The position numbers and the translations under genes were made by a program. From positions 1 through 64,000 of the forward strand of contig NZ_FRAF01000017.1 in the NCBI RefSeq assembly GCF_900142255.1: a stretch of DNA of 64,000 nucleotides. The letters run 5' to 3'. This document shows, piece by piece, positions 1 to 8,120 of this stretch. Position 1 is the first letter of the stretch. Each line of letters starts with the position of its first letter. The stretch comes from Alicyclobacillus tolerans. GTDB taxonomy: Bacteria > Bacillota > Bacilli > Alicyclobacillales > Alicyclobacillaceae. The notes beneath the pieces were generated by a model, which was given only the letters and a program-made list of their open reading frames with translations, had not been told where the DNA came from and did no database searches.

Positions 1-420
1 TTCATTGACCGTCCATTGATGGATACCCGCGAGAAGAAACACTTGCTGAAGATCCAGGGGCAGTTTTGAATACGCCTTCTCAAACTCTATTTTCAGGAGG
101 ACATCTGCCTCAACATTGCTGTTGTCCGAGATTTCGACCATGGATTCCGTCTTTCGCTTGTTCTCTTTATTTAAGAAACGGAACGCTTGGGTCTTCACGA
201 TTTGAAAAAACCAACTTTCAAACGCCTGCGGATTACGCAGTTCAGACAAATGACGCGCCGCCAATAGTAAGCTGTCCTGCACAACATCTTCTGCGGTGTG
301 CCGATCTCTACAGAACTGATGTACCCAATTGACCGCCTTTGGTCGAAACAAATTGACTAAGGCAGTCCAAGCTTCGCGGTTCCCATTACGACAATCAAGT
401 ACCAACTCTGATACGCTCAT
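1..420 (-). CDS. ECF-type RNA polymerase sigma factor, C-terminus cut by window edge
   Basis: Reading leftward from an ATG at 420, the frame is open for 140 codons to the window edge. The first ~70 residues have the sigma-70 region 2 pattern: a leading helix, then HTAEDVVQDSLLLAARH (the conserved A-EDVVQ-F core) and a WFFQIVKTQAFRFL segment typical of the -10 recognition helix. After a linker, KLPLDLQQVFLLAGI matches the start of region 4. It would direct RNA polymerase to a small regulon. A good AGAGGTG site precedes the ATG. The region 4 helix-turn-helix and any anti-sigma partner lie outside the window. Confidence 0.85.
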   Translation of the reverse strand, partial: MSVSELVLDCRNGNREAWTALVNLFRPKAVNWVHQFCRDRHTAEDVVQDSLLLAARHLSELRNPQAFESWFFQIVKTQAFRFLNKENKRKTESMVEISDNSNVEADVLLKIEFEKAYSKLPLDLQQVFLLAGIHQWTVNE

Positions 421-568
421 GCTTCACACCTCTTTCTCGGTATTCACCCTTTATGATTCGAGATGAGGTGATTTGGTTCTCGCCAATGTTGCAACTTGTA
501 CTTTGGGCATAGCATAACATCCCAAAGTCATGTGTGTTCCTCTGACCTCCAGCTCCGTATTTGCGGGA

Positions 569-790
569 CTATTTAGGTTTCTTTTCGTCCTGTGTTCCGT
601 CCTTGGTCGGATAAACAAGAAACTGTTTCATCACTTCTGGGGGCAAGCGTTGAATATCTGACAGCGGGATTCCATGTTCTTTACAATAATCGACCAGTTT
701 ACGAACCATTAAACGAGGCGAGTTCGGGTCTGGGGATACGGCGTATACGCCATCGGGAAAGTGGTCATCCCAATCCTTATCATTTACCAC
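569..790 (-). CDS. small hypothetical protein, 73 aa
   Basis: The gene starts at a GTG that overlaps the stop of the 109-aa gene upstream (784..1113), so the two are probably translationally coupled. The product is charged and soluble, with no membrane segment, and ends in a lysine-rich tail. The central part (LVDYCKEHGIPLSDIQRLP) resembles a short helix-turn-helix-like segment but no family is recognised. Coupling and shared orientation suggest the two small proteins work together. Confidence 0.55.
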   Translation of the reverse strand: MVNDKDWDDHFPDGVYAVSPDPNSPRLMVRKLVDYCKEHGIPLSDIQRLPPEVMKQFLVYPTKDGTQDEKKPK

Positions 791-1113
791 TCAGCATCTC
801 TCCGTTTTTGCAGGTATCGTTTCAGTTTGTCTGTCGCCTCTTTGTGCCTCTGTAGCACATGTTTTGTACTCAGAGCCATGGGGACGGTTGTCTTGGCAAT
901 GGGTTCGTCGAGGAGCATTCGGCGTGGTCTCTCTTGTTCGGGCAGTCCCGCCTTTACACGCAAGTGCTCAACTTGGCTGACTGTTAATTGGCAGACCTGC
1001 GCGATGACGTGAACGGGAAGACTGTTCATCAATCGCGATGCTACCATTTCGAGGGTCTCCCGTCTAACCTGTTGCCGAAACTCGTCAATGAACCGTTCCA
1101 TATCGTCCGTCAC
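784..1113 (-). CDS. small helix-turn-helix-like protein, 109 aa
   Basis: Start is GTG at 1113, with AAGGAG about 11 nt upstream. The middle (ASRLMNSLPVHVIAQVCQLT, then VSQVEHLR) resembles the C-terminal helical segment of Rpn/PD-(D/E)XK transposase-like proteins, in which a low-information HTH follows a phrase of the type 'LL..G...I...TGLS..EI..L'. No nuclease domain is present, so this may be a free-standing fragment of such a protein or a small regulator. It overlaps the next gene by 7 bp. Function is unknown. Confidence 0.55.
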   Translation of the reverse strand: MTDDMERFIDEFRQQVRRETLEMVASRLMNSLPVHVIAQVCQLTVSQVEHLRVKAGLPEQERPRRMLLDEPIAKTTVPMALSTKHVLQRHKEATDKLKRYLQKRRDAEW

Positions 1114-1379
1114 TGGTAAGCCATCTCCTTCTACCCACGCGGTAGTCTGACGTAAAGTTGCTTTCCCCGTTCCCGTCCAAACCTAACAACCGCATCACAA
1201 ACTATTCATCCACTCAGCTTTAAACATCATAACGCAAGAACAAGAATATGTAAAAAGATGGAATAAGAGAGTTGGTTTCATAACTCTATTTGACAGATAG
1301 GATGGGTAGGGTGATCGGAAGAGTGAACCAGGTCATATTCGTGCTGTCATTCTCTGAAAGAAGCATTTAACGACATTTC

Positions 1380-1409
1380 GCCAATTTAGGGCAATTTGTA
1401 CTCTATAAT
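1380..1409 (+). promoter_or_regulatory. possible promoter of the methyltransferase-like gene
   Basis: A TATAAT box at 1404-1409 lies 44 bp before the ATG at 1453; the -35 is weak. The rest of the 1114-1452 gap between divergent genes shows no ORF or clear repeat. Confidence 0.35.
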
Positions 1410-1452
1410 GATGACGTTGTTGACACGATGCGATAGAGTGTGAGGTTTATCA

Positions 1453-2034
1453 ATGAATGTCTACTCATATGAGGGCGCATGGTTCTGGATATTGTTTTAT
1501 TTGTGGGTCGTTTTAGAGACTATATCCTGGGTGCGTGCCCGAATGCTTCGACGCGGACAGCCAAGGAAGCAGAACGATGACCGTGGTTCAGCCGCGTTAA
1601 TCATGATCGGGATGTATGTGCTTTTGTTCATATCGATTACTTTCTCGATACGTCACCTGGGGATTCTACCACGATGGACGCAGTATATAAGCTACGTTTT
1701 GATGATTGCGGGCATGATCATTCGATTCACTGCGATCATCCAACTTGGACGGTTCTTCTCCCCTGTTGTCGGGGTGGTTTCAAACCAAGAGATCGTGCAA
1801 TCAGGGCTATACCGTCGGATTCGACATCCCGCTTATACGGGTGGGTTTATTACAGCCGTGGGCATAGGGCTTGGTCTTCGAACCTGGTGGGGAGTCCTGT
1901 TGTGTGGCATCGGCTTGTTGCTGATCTATGCGTACAGAATTCGGGTTGAGGAGAAAGTCCTGGTTCAACATTTCGGGGAGAAATACTTAGAGTATCGGAA
2001 GCGGACGTGGAGAATGTTTCCTGGAATATGGTGA
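1453..2034 (+). CDS. isoprenylcysteine carboxyl methyltransferase (ICMT) family membrane protein
   Basis: A 193-aa protein with four to five membrane segments (about residues 10-27, 50-68, 78-100, 130-160). The C-terminal half carries the ICMT/PEMT signature: GLYRRIRHPAYTGGF (~118-132), then RVEEKVLVQHFGEKYLEYR (~162-180), the E-E..L...FG..Y..Y motif that binds S-adenosylmethionine at the membrane face. The family methylates small membrane-associated substrates, and many bacterial members have no known substrate. A GTGAGGTTT site precedes the ATG. It probably forms a unit with the two following genes. Confidence 0.85.
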   Translation: MNVYSYEGAWFWILFYLWVVLETISWVRARMLRRGQPRKQNDDRGSAALIMIGMYVLLFISITFSIRHLGILPRWTQYISYVLMIAGMIIRFTAIIQLGRFFSPVVGVVSNQEIVQSGLYRRIRHPAYTGGFITAVGIGLGLRTWWGVLLCGIGLLLIYAYRIRVEEKVLVQHFGEKYLEYRKRTWRMFPGIW

Positions 2035-2078
2035 TGAAGTGATGGGACTAAGTGCGGGCAAAAAGGGGGGTACCCAGG

Positions 2079-2609
2079 ATGTATTTCATGTATCAAGAAG
2101 AGACGAATGGACTATCTACGACCTTTGAAAGACGAAACCAAGTCGCACTGGCTGGGAATAGATCGGGCTTAATAGTCCAATATCTTAGGCAAAAACTGAG
2201 TAGCGGTTCAACTGAACCGTTTGAATGGTATGTACACGTTTCGGATCTCATCCGAACCCTGAGTTTAGATGGGAATGCATTGGTGATTGACGTAAAGCCG
2301 AACAGTAAAGAGCTACTGACGCTGTTCAAGATTCAAGAAATCGTGGGATTGTCGTCGAATGGTTGGACACCGATTCTACTGAAACTACAGGAGATTTTAG
2401 TGGACGAAGATGTAAGTCGTTATGACAGAACCAACTTTACACTGAATGACTATCAAGGCTCAACGGTGTATACGTTTTTATACCTGATGGGAACGGTCAA
2501 GAATGGAGAGATAATAGGTCAGTGGACTTTTCCTCGACCTGGATCAACAAATTCGGTTTTACTGTGGCGGGAAACCTGGGAGTATTTCAACAAACACATG
2601 ACGTGGTAA
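2079..2609 (+). CDS. hypothetical protein, 176 aa
   Basis: I chose the ATG at 2079 over an in-frame GTG at 2052 because AAAGGGGGG lies directly upstream of it. The product is soluble, with alternating strands and helices and no cysteine cluster or membrane segment. The C-terminal half ends in a tryptophan-rich tail. No family is recognised. It follows the ICMT-like gene by 44 bp on the same strand, so co-transcription is likely. Confidence 0.6.
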   Translation: MYFMYQEETNGLSTTFERRNQVALAGNRSGLIVQYLRQKLSSGSTEPFEWYVHVSDLIRTLSLDGNALVIDVKPNSKELLTLFKIQEIVGLSSNGWTPILLKLQEILVDEDVSRYDRTNFTLNDYQGSTVYTFLYLMGTVKNGEIIGQWTFPRPGSTNSVLLWRETWEYFNKHMTW

Positions 2610-2715
2610 CTGTAATCGTTTCTTGTCTTACAGCGTATCCCGCAGTTTAGAAATGTAGAAAAACGCGGCGGTCAGTTATGCATGGATATTAGTTGTTATT
2701 GTGGGAGTAAGGGGG

Positions 2716-3156
2716 ATGATGCCATTGAGAAGATGGGTAACGCTTGTAATCTTGGTTGTTGTGGTAATCGTGGGTGTTACGTGGCTACGAAACGAGAATG
2801 CGTTGAACACACCTAAACCCCAGCCATCTGTTGCAGTAAATGGGTGGAGCAGTGGAATTGGAGCGGTGAGTTCAAGTGATACGGGTTTTGACAAACAAAA
2901 GATGTCTTTTTCAGCGACCATATGGAATAACACGAACCGCACCGTGTATGTCACAAACGTAAGAGTAAAGTTGCCGAGTTCGTTACTGAACCATGTTCTT
3001 TCAGGTAGCACCCTGATTACCGTAAACAAGTCTTTGGCACCAAACGCTACTTATAAGATAACAGGACAATTCATCCTTGATACCAAAGGGATGACAAAAG
3101 AACAAATCGTAAAACTTGGGAATATTGAAGGGTTTGTAGTGAACACCAAATCTTGA
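2716..3156 (+). CDS. N-terminally anchored extracytoplasmic protein, 146 aa
   Basis: An uncleaved signal or anchor helix (about residues 7-25, rich in V, I and L after arginines) is followed by a ~115-residue beta-rich domain with short hydrophobic strands (SFSATIWNNTNRTVYVTNVRV). This resembles FxLYD or DUF4352-like surface domains, but the match is only general. ATG 2716 is preferred over GTG 2701 because AGTAAGGGGG sits just upstream, although spacing is tight and ATG 2719 is also possible. Function is unknown; it is probably exposed outside the membrane. Confidence 0.6.
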   Translation: MMPLRRWVTLVILVVVVIVGVTWLRNENALNTPKPQPSVAVNGWSSGIGAVSSSDTGFDKQKMSFSATIWNNTNRTVYVTNVRVKLPSSLLNHVLSGSTLITVNKSLAPNATYKITGQFILDTKGMTKEQIVKLGNIEGFVVNTKS

Positions 3157-3245
3157 AGAACGATAAAGTGTTTTGCGTGGTTACATCAAAATAACGAACA
3201 CTCCCTCATATCCCTGAAACCAGAAGTTCCATTGGAGGATTGTGC

Positions 3246-3953
3246 ATGGTCACTCCTTCAGATGATTTATCTGTAGCGCACTGGCTGGTCAACAGGCTAT
3301 TTCCGTTTGAAAGCTACTTAGCTGGTTCCGTCGTTCCGCGAGGATATGAAGCCTATGCGCGAATCCTGCATCCAGCACAAAGTATATCAGGTTACGTGTC
3401 CTGGGCTGAAATTGCCACATGGGCAGGACGCACCTATCATCTTGCTATGTAATTTGAGTCCATTGCAACACCAGTGCACGGAAGCAGGGGTGCCCCAATG
3501 CCATGGGATGGTCAAGTACCCTATCACATGCCACTCAGTCATGCGGATACGCTTTCACATACACTTCGCCCCTTCACGACAACTCCAGAGAAGATATGGT
3601 ATCTGGTGTGGGATGGATATGGGAGCATACTCCCAACGTCGCAACCTCGCGTACAGAGACCCCATCGCAATTATCTGCCGTACTATGGCGGTATTGATGA
3701 TACACGGGATCTGGGTATTGACGAACATCGGGAACCACCTGAATATTGGTTTCCTGACGACAAGTCCTGGTGTGTTGCCACGGATGTTGATTTGTGCTGG
3801 ACATATGTTGGAGGTTCAAAGGCTTGCATCGACGCAATATTGAACAGTTCGGAATTAGAATCCGTTCCAGCGGAACTCAGTCACGGGTTAACCGTTGATT
3901 CTGACATATTTAACAGGCTTTCTCCTGACGAGAAGAAGCAGTGGGGATACTGA
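3246..3953 (+). pseudogene. hypothetical protein gene interrupted by an in-frame TAA
   Basis: The frame from ATG 3246 (GGAGG 8 nt upstream) runs to a TAA at 3450-3452 and continues open in the same frame to 3953. Read through, it is a single ~235-aa protein with motifs PRGYEAYARILHPA (N-terminal part) and WCVATDVDLCWTYVGGS (C-terminal part). From memory, these belong together in one hypothetical family seen mainly in Actinobacteria. The stop lies between LAM and FESI; a CAA (Gln) would become TAA by one C-to-T change. The downstream part could still be made from an internal GTG or ATG, but a nonsense-inactivated gene is simplest. Confidence 0.75.
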
Positions 3954-4020
3954 TTTGTGTGCGAATGAGGGGTTCAACCGTTGATAACAACGGACGGGAC
4001 GAGTGGGAGGAGTGTTCCCT

Positions 4021-4419
4021 ATGGCAAAAATCACGACCTTTTTAATGTTTGAAGGCAAGGCAGAGGAAGCGATGAACTTCTACACCTCCGTGTTTGATGA
4101 CGCACAAATAACAAGCATTTCACGTTATGGAGCCAATGAGGATGGGGTAGAGGGAACGGTTAAACAAGCTACATTTTCAATACATGGTCAAGAGTTTATG
4201 TGCATTGACAGTTACGTGAAACATAATTTCAGCTTCACCCCGTCGATCTCCATATATGTAACGTGTGATTCAGATAATGAGATTGAAAGGCTATTTACGG
4301 CTCTTGCTCAAGATGGGAAGATTTTGATGCCCTTGACGACGTACCCTTTCAGTAGGAATTTTGGGTGGGTGGCTGACAAGTTCGGTGTGTCATGGCAATT
4401 GAATTTGGCGAATGGTTGA
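4021..4419 (+). CDS. PhnB-like VOC-superfamily protein
   Basis: A 132-aa protein starting MAKITTFLMFEGKAEEAM, typical of the PhnB/3-demethylubiquinone methyltransferase-like branch of the vicinal oxygen chelate (glyoxalase) fold. EAMNFYTSVFDDAQI is the first beta-alpha-beta unit, GQEFMCIDS the central strand, and FGWVADKFGVSWQLNL the canonical C-terminal end. Members usually act as dimers; the substrate is generally unknown and many lack a full metal triad. ATG 4021 follows GGGAGGAG with 8-nt spacing. Confidence 0.85.
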   Translation: MAKITTFLMFEGKAEEAMNFYTSVFDDAQITSISRYGANEDGVEGTVKQATFSIHGQEFMCIDSYVKHNFSFTPSISIYVTCDSDNEIERLFTALAQDGKILMPLTTYPFSRNFGWVADKFGVSWQLNLANG

Positions 4420-4482
4420 GAGAGCGGCGACGGCGCACCTCTCGTGTCCCGTCCCGCATGGCATCCGAACAGAGAATTGCGC

Positions 4483-4878
4483 CTAAATTTGCTGGTCAGG
4501 TGCGTAGATCGATATTTGCCCCTTTTCGTCAACGAAAATAACGTATAGCCCGATGGATTGCTTTAACCACAGGGGTACTTTGCGGCATTCCCTGACCATT
4601 TGTGGGGTTTCAGGGACGGCGATTGCATACTTCTTGTTCCTGTCGGTCATTCGTTTAAGGATTTGACCAAGTGCTGTGTTGTGGTCGGTGGTTATGCTGG
4701 CGGTATGTCCTTTGGCTTCAATCGTCCAATAATCACTTCTATCCTCTTCATTTACAGCGATTAAGTCTGGTTCGAAGTTGTTCTGTGCGAATGCAGTTCT
4801 GTAGCTGTGGGTGGTGAAGTAATCGGCAACAGATTCAACAACAAATGCTTCATTGGGATAGATGGAGGCTTTCTTCAT
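4483..4878 (-). CDS. PD-(D/E)XK nuclease-like protein, 131 aa
   Basis: The N-terminal half contains EPDLIAVNEEDRSDYWTIEAK, which fits a PD-(D/E)XK core: Asp in 'EPDLI', then E-A-K on the next strand. This is followed by helices with a conserved-looking Q/R pair and a C-terminal IGLYVIFVDEKG strand. Small stand-alone proteins of this fold bind or cut DNA, or are silent relatives of restriction enzymes. It is transcribed alone on the minus strand; start ATG 4878 follows a GGGGTGAAAATCA stretch. Confidence 0.6.
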   Translation of the reverse strand: MKKASIYPNEAFVVESVADYFTTHSYRTAFAQNNFEPDLIAVNEEDRSDYWTIEAKGHTASITTDHNTALGQILKRMTDRNKKYAIAVPETPQMVRECRKVPLWLKQSIGLYVIFVDEKGQISIYAPDQQI

Positions 4879-4967
4879 TGATTTTCACCCCTTCGGTGTT
4901 TTCCATGGCTCACTTTACAAGCATTATCGCCCTGTAATGCCTGGTGTTCTTTAATTGACCGCGAGAA

Positions 4968-5266
4968 TCAAGCGACGGAACGTCGGCTTGCAAGGGACAA
5001 TACTGCCCACCCTGTACTCAATACTAAAATCGATACCCCTACACGCAAGTGATAAGAGCCTGACAAAGATGGTCCCGATAAGATTCCAACGAAGTTGATG
5101 TACCACAGCGTTTTGTCCAAAATGGAACCTTTACTCTCGCCAAAGCGAAAGTGAGCATAAAGTTCAGACCGACCAAAACCGCAACAATCGGCGTATGAAT
5201 AAGTAGAAAATACTCAGCCAAGCCCGCAAGTGCTCCGAAAACGATTGAGATAACCCAACGCACCAA
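4968..5266 (-). pseudogene. small membrane protein gene with a frameshift in a homopolymer
   Basis: From TTG 5266 (after GGAGGTGA) the frame encodes two clear membrane helices (VISIVFGALAGLAEYFLL and VAVLVGLNFMLTFAL). The reading then loses hydrophobicity and stops at 5039. Shifting frame at the four-A run at 5119-5122 (TTTT on the coding strand) restores a protein ending in another membrane helix (VGVSILVLSTGWAVLSLAS) and a stop at 4968. One missing T explains it: ...VPF-LDKTLWYINFVGILSG... The gene is probably a ~99-aa membrane protein broken by an indel, unless this is a sequencing error. Confidence 0.6.
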
Positions 5267-5302
5267 AATGTTCACCTCCAACGATAGACAAAACCGAAGT
5301 GA

Positions 5303-5695
5303 CTATATTAGAAAATATGCGATCAAGAAATAAACAACGAAGGCTGTTTCAAAAACACCAACGACAGTCGAAAACGTGTTTCTTGCAGGGGATAGTTGCT
5401 TGGCGTTTCCATCGTGATCGAATGCGTCGATCAGAAAGACCCACAAACGCGACACGAAAAGGATACAAGCAGTAATGATGGTGAAAAGATTTGGCAGGAG
5501 GATGCAGGCAATAAAAAACAGAAACCACCGAACTACAAAGAGACCAAAAAGAGAAACGAATATTAGGCTTGGTGTTGCATGTAAATCGGGCTTGATGACC
5601 TGTCTACGTTTCTTTCGCAGTCCCTCGTATAAGGCTTGAATTTGGATCACCACAACAAACAGGGTGTATATAAGAATCCATATGTGACTTGACAC
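5303..5695 (-). CDS. membrane protein, 130 aa
   Basis: Four predicted membrane helices (about residues 4-20, 43-65, 66-88, 108-130) separated by a short basic loop with KKRR and an acidic loop (DAFDHDG). Start is GTG 5695 with AGAAGGTG upstream. No family is recognised. It is encoded just upstream of the frameshifted small membrane gene on the same strand, so the two probably formed one transcript. Confidence 0.6.
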   Translation of the reverse strand: MSSHIWILIYTLFVVVIQIQALYEGLRKKRRQVIKPDLHATPSLIFVSLFGLFVVRWFLFFIACILLPNLFTIITACILFVSRLWVFLIDAFDHDGNAKQLSPARNTFSTVVGVFETAFVVYFLIAYFLI

Positions 5696-5852
5696 TAAAA
5701 CACCTTCTGTCAGCGCAGGAGAAGAATTCCCTGCTTTGAGAATTAAGTCGATAACCCCTGCAGAACTCCCTTATTCATGTTAAATACGTTGTATCAGAGT
5801 ACGCACAACCCTATCAAATCTCCCTTTCCAGGTTATGCTACCATAGAAATAG

Positions 5853-6368
5853 ATGGAATTGGCAGAGTGCAAGAGTTGTGTTGGTGCAGGTGAGAGCAGT
5901 CAGTTTGGAAGGGGACTTCAAGTGCACGAACTGGACTTTGAGCAAATACCCGCAAAGTTTCGTGAGTTTCTGAAACCGATGATGGAACGAGATGCACTTG
6001 ACCAAAAAATCATCGATGTTATGGCGGCGAAGTCGGATGCGGACGGATTCGCACGACTATCTCAATACTACATCGCAGAAATTGTTGGAACCAATCAACC
6101 GATGGTTTCAAACCACATTAAGCGGTTAATTAAGCATGGTTTCATTCGGCAGGAAGGTAGAGGAGCGTACACTGTTCTGAAGCGAGATGTATGGCAAAAT
6201 GGTGCAACTACCTCGGTCGTAAAGTACCTTCATAGCGTGAATGAGGATGGCTCCATTATAAACCTCACGCTAAAGGAACAAGCGGAGCGAACAGGACTAA
6301 CCGTGGAACAGATTCAAGTGGCGCAAGGCTATATTTCGGCATTTGCTCCAAGAACGCAATCCAAGTGA
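5853..6368 (+). CDS. winged-helix DNA-binding protein
   Basis: A 171-aa protein with a winged-helix domain at about residues 50-110: a helix, AEIVGTNQPMVSNHIKRLIK as the HTH with its recognition helix, then a two-strand wing (FIRQEGRGAYTVL). The recognition helix (PMVSNHIKRL) resembles MarR/ArsR or replication-initiator-type wHTHs. A second helical region, NLTLKEQAERTGLTVEQIQVAQ, may be another HTH-like unit. GTG 5922 (after GGAAGGGGA) is an alternative start that would remove 23 residues. It is likely a transcription regulator; its target is unknown. Confidence 0.65.
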   Translation: MELAECKSCVGAGESSQFGRGLQVHELDFEQIPAKFREFLKPMMERDALDQKIIDVMAAKSDADGFARLSQYYIAEIVGTNQPMVSNHIKRLIKHGFIRQEGRGAYTVLKRDVWQNGATTSVVKYLHSVNEDGSIINLTLKEQAERTGLTVEQIQVAQGYISAFAPRTQSK

Positions 6369-6430
6369 TGCGAATGAGGAGTTAAAGTCGTCTGACGCAT
6401 GATTACGAGACAATACGAGGAGGTGTTTTC

Positions 6431-7228
6431 GTGGAGAATCTCTATGTGGACAACCTCCGATTTGATCATATTCGCGACATCGTACCTGATAAAGTCGATG
6501 GAAAGGTGAGGACGTTCTTTCCCCAGCAGGCATATGAAAATCGGGAGAACCTGCCGTTACATCAATATGGAACAGGTCCCTTTTGCCGATTCACAATTCC
6601 CAGGCTCTCCGTAGAAGGGGTATACCTCATTCGTGTTAACGGTGCAGTTAAGTATGTAGGTGAATGTGAGAACCTGGGTCATCGGTTCAACATGGGATAC
6701 GGAAACATTTCGCCGAGAAATTGTTTCGTAGGCGGTCAGCCGACGAACTGTAGGATCAACCACCACATCTATATGGCGGCTAATGAAAGTGCCGATATCA
6801 AGCTGTATTTCCATGAAACAAAAGACAGGTTCGAGGTCGAGAGGACACTGATTGAGACGTTGAATTCCGAATGGAATATCGCGAGGGGGAAGAACGGGGC
6901 TACAGACAGAGCGGTCAACGAAGGGGCAAGGAGCAGTAAGCCAGAATCATCCGATGTACGGAGTGGCTTACCACGAAACTCGTCCTGCTGAGACGAAGTT
7001 TTAACAGCCGCTCGGTTTATTATCGAGCGGCGAGGGATAAATCGTTTTACGGTACAAGAGGTCGTTGATTTTATGAAGGAAAGACAAACCATGTACCCAG
7101 AGTCAACTATCCGAACACACGTTACTTCGCGTTGTTGTCTAAACGCTCCGAGTCATCATGGGACTGTTTACAATGACTTCGAAAGGATTGAACGCGGAGT
7201 ATATAAATTGCATCGGGATGAGATGTAG
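6431..7228 (+). pseudogene. GIY-YIG endonuclease with C-terminal HTH-like domain, split by a TGA
   Basis: The frame starts at GTG 6431 (GAGGAGGTG upstream). Residues ~60-130 form a GIY-YIG-type nuclease: EGVYLIRVNGAVKYVGECEN gives the GVY...YVG pair, followed by the Arg-containing helix (HRFNMGYG) and a Glu in FEVERTLIE. The frame meets TGA at 6989-6991, then continues open in the same frame to TAG 7226. The continuation (RFTVQEVVDFMKERQTMY, STIRTHVTSR, ending RGVYKLHRDEM) is an HTH-type module that I recall fused C-terminally to nucleases. A CGA or TGG codon mutated by a single transition would give this stop. The nuclease part may still be produced alone. Confidence 0.7.
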
Positions 7229-7342
7229 TCAGCAGATATCATTCAGGGAGCTGAGGATTCAAGGTATTGTCCAAATGGGAAATCCAATTGATTACAGCAG
7301 TCCATTCGAAGAGTTTATGAGGGTAACGTTGGGGGATAATCG

Positions 7343-8038
7343 ATGTTTTGGGCTAAATTAGCATCACTATTTAGAAGATCGGATAAACAAGACAAGGCAA
7401 GAGCGAAAGGCACCGTAGCGAATACCAAACAACAAAAGAGAAGAGTAGACCCTTCACACATTGGTGAGTTGGGAGAGTACAAGATTGATGTCCAGCTTCG
7501 CCAAATGCCAAAAGAAATTAGGTACATCAGCGACGTGCTGATTCGTAATCCCAAGTCCAGGACGGGATATTCTCAAATCGACCATGTTGTTATCACGCCA
7601 TATGGTCTGTTTGTGATTGAGACAAAGAATTATAAGGGCGAAATCAAAGGGAAGCGAACTGATAAACGTTGGAATGTCAGCGGCAGATTTAATCCATACA
7701 ATCCACTGCGGCAAAATTACGGGCACATCAAGGTATTAGAAAACATCTTATCTGAATTCAAGAACCTTACTTTCGTGTCCATAATATCGTTCACGCTTCG
7801 ATGTCGGTTTAGCGTAGACCCAGAATTACGGAAAATCCAGTCGAACGAACTGGTGATTTATGATGTGGAACTGTCCAACTACATCGAGAGGAAGCTACTG
7901 AGATTTAGATCTGAAATGTCAGAGCCGATTTTGTCTGATTCAGACATCAACCGTGTTTACGAATTGATCAATAACGCGAATATCAGTGACCCGCAGATTC
8001 GATTTGTACATAATCGATTGGCGGCAAGAAAGAAGTAG
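7343..8038 (+). CDS. NERD-domain (nuclease-related) protein
   Basis: A 231-aa protein. After a basic N-terminus, a NERD domain spans about residues 38-150: GELGEYKIDVQL, YSQIDHVVITPYGLFVIETK (the D...E-x-K catalytic-type core) and NPLRQNYGHIKVLENIL. NERD is a PD-(D/E)XK-like nuclease fold, often found in single-copy or defence-associated proteins. It lies between the broken GIY-YIG gene and the Gabija pair, all on the plus strand. Start ATG 7343 follows GGGGGAT. Confidence 0.85.
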   Translation: MFWAKLASLFRRSDKQDKARAKGTVANTKQQKRRVDPSHIGELGEYKIDVQLRQMPKEIRYISDVLIRNPKSRTGYSQIDHVVITPYGLFVIETKNYKGEIKGKRTDKRWNVSGRFNPYNPLRQNYGHIKVLENILSEFKNLTFVSIISFTLRCRFSVDPELRKIQSNELVIYDVELSNYIERKLLRFRSEMSEPILSDSDINRVYELINNANISDPQIRFVHNRLAARKK

Positions 8039-8120
8039 TCATATTGATAGTGCGTCATTTTTCTGAAGGCGGAAAATAGGAGAATGTAACCAAGAGTGTA
8101 TGTGGAGGTGAGGTGGTCTC

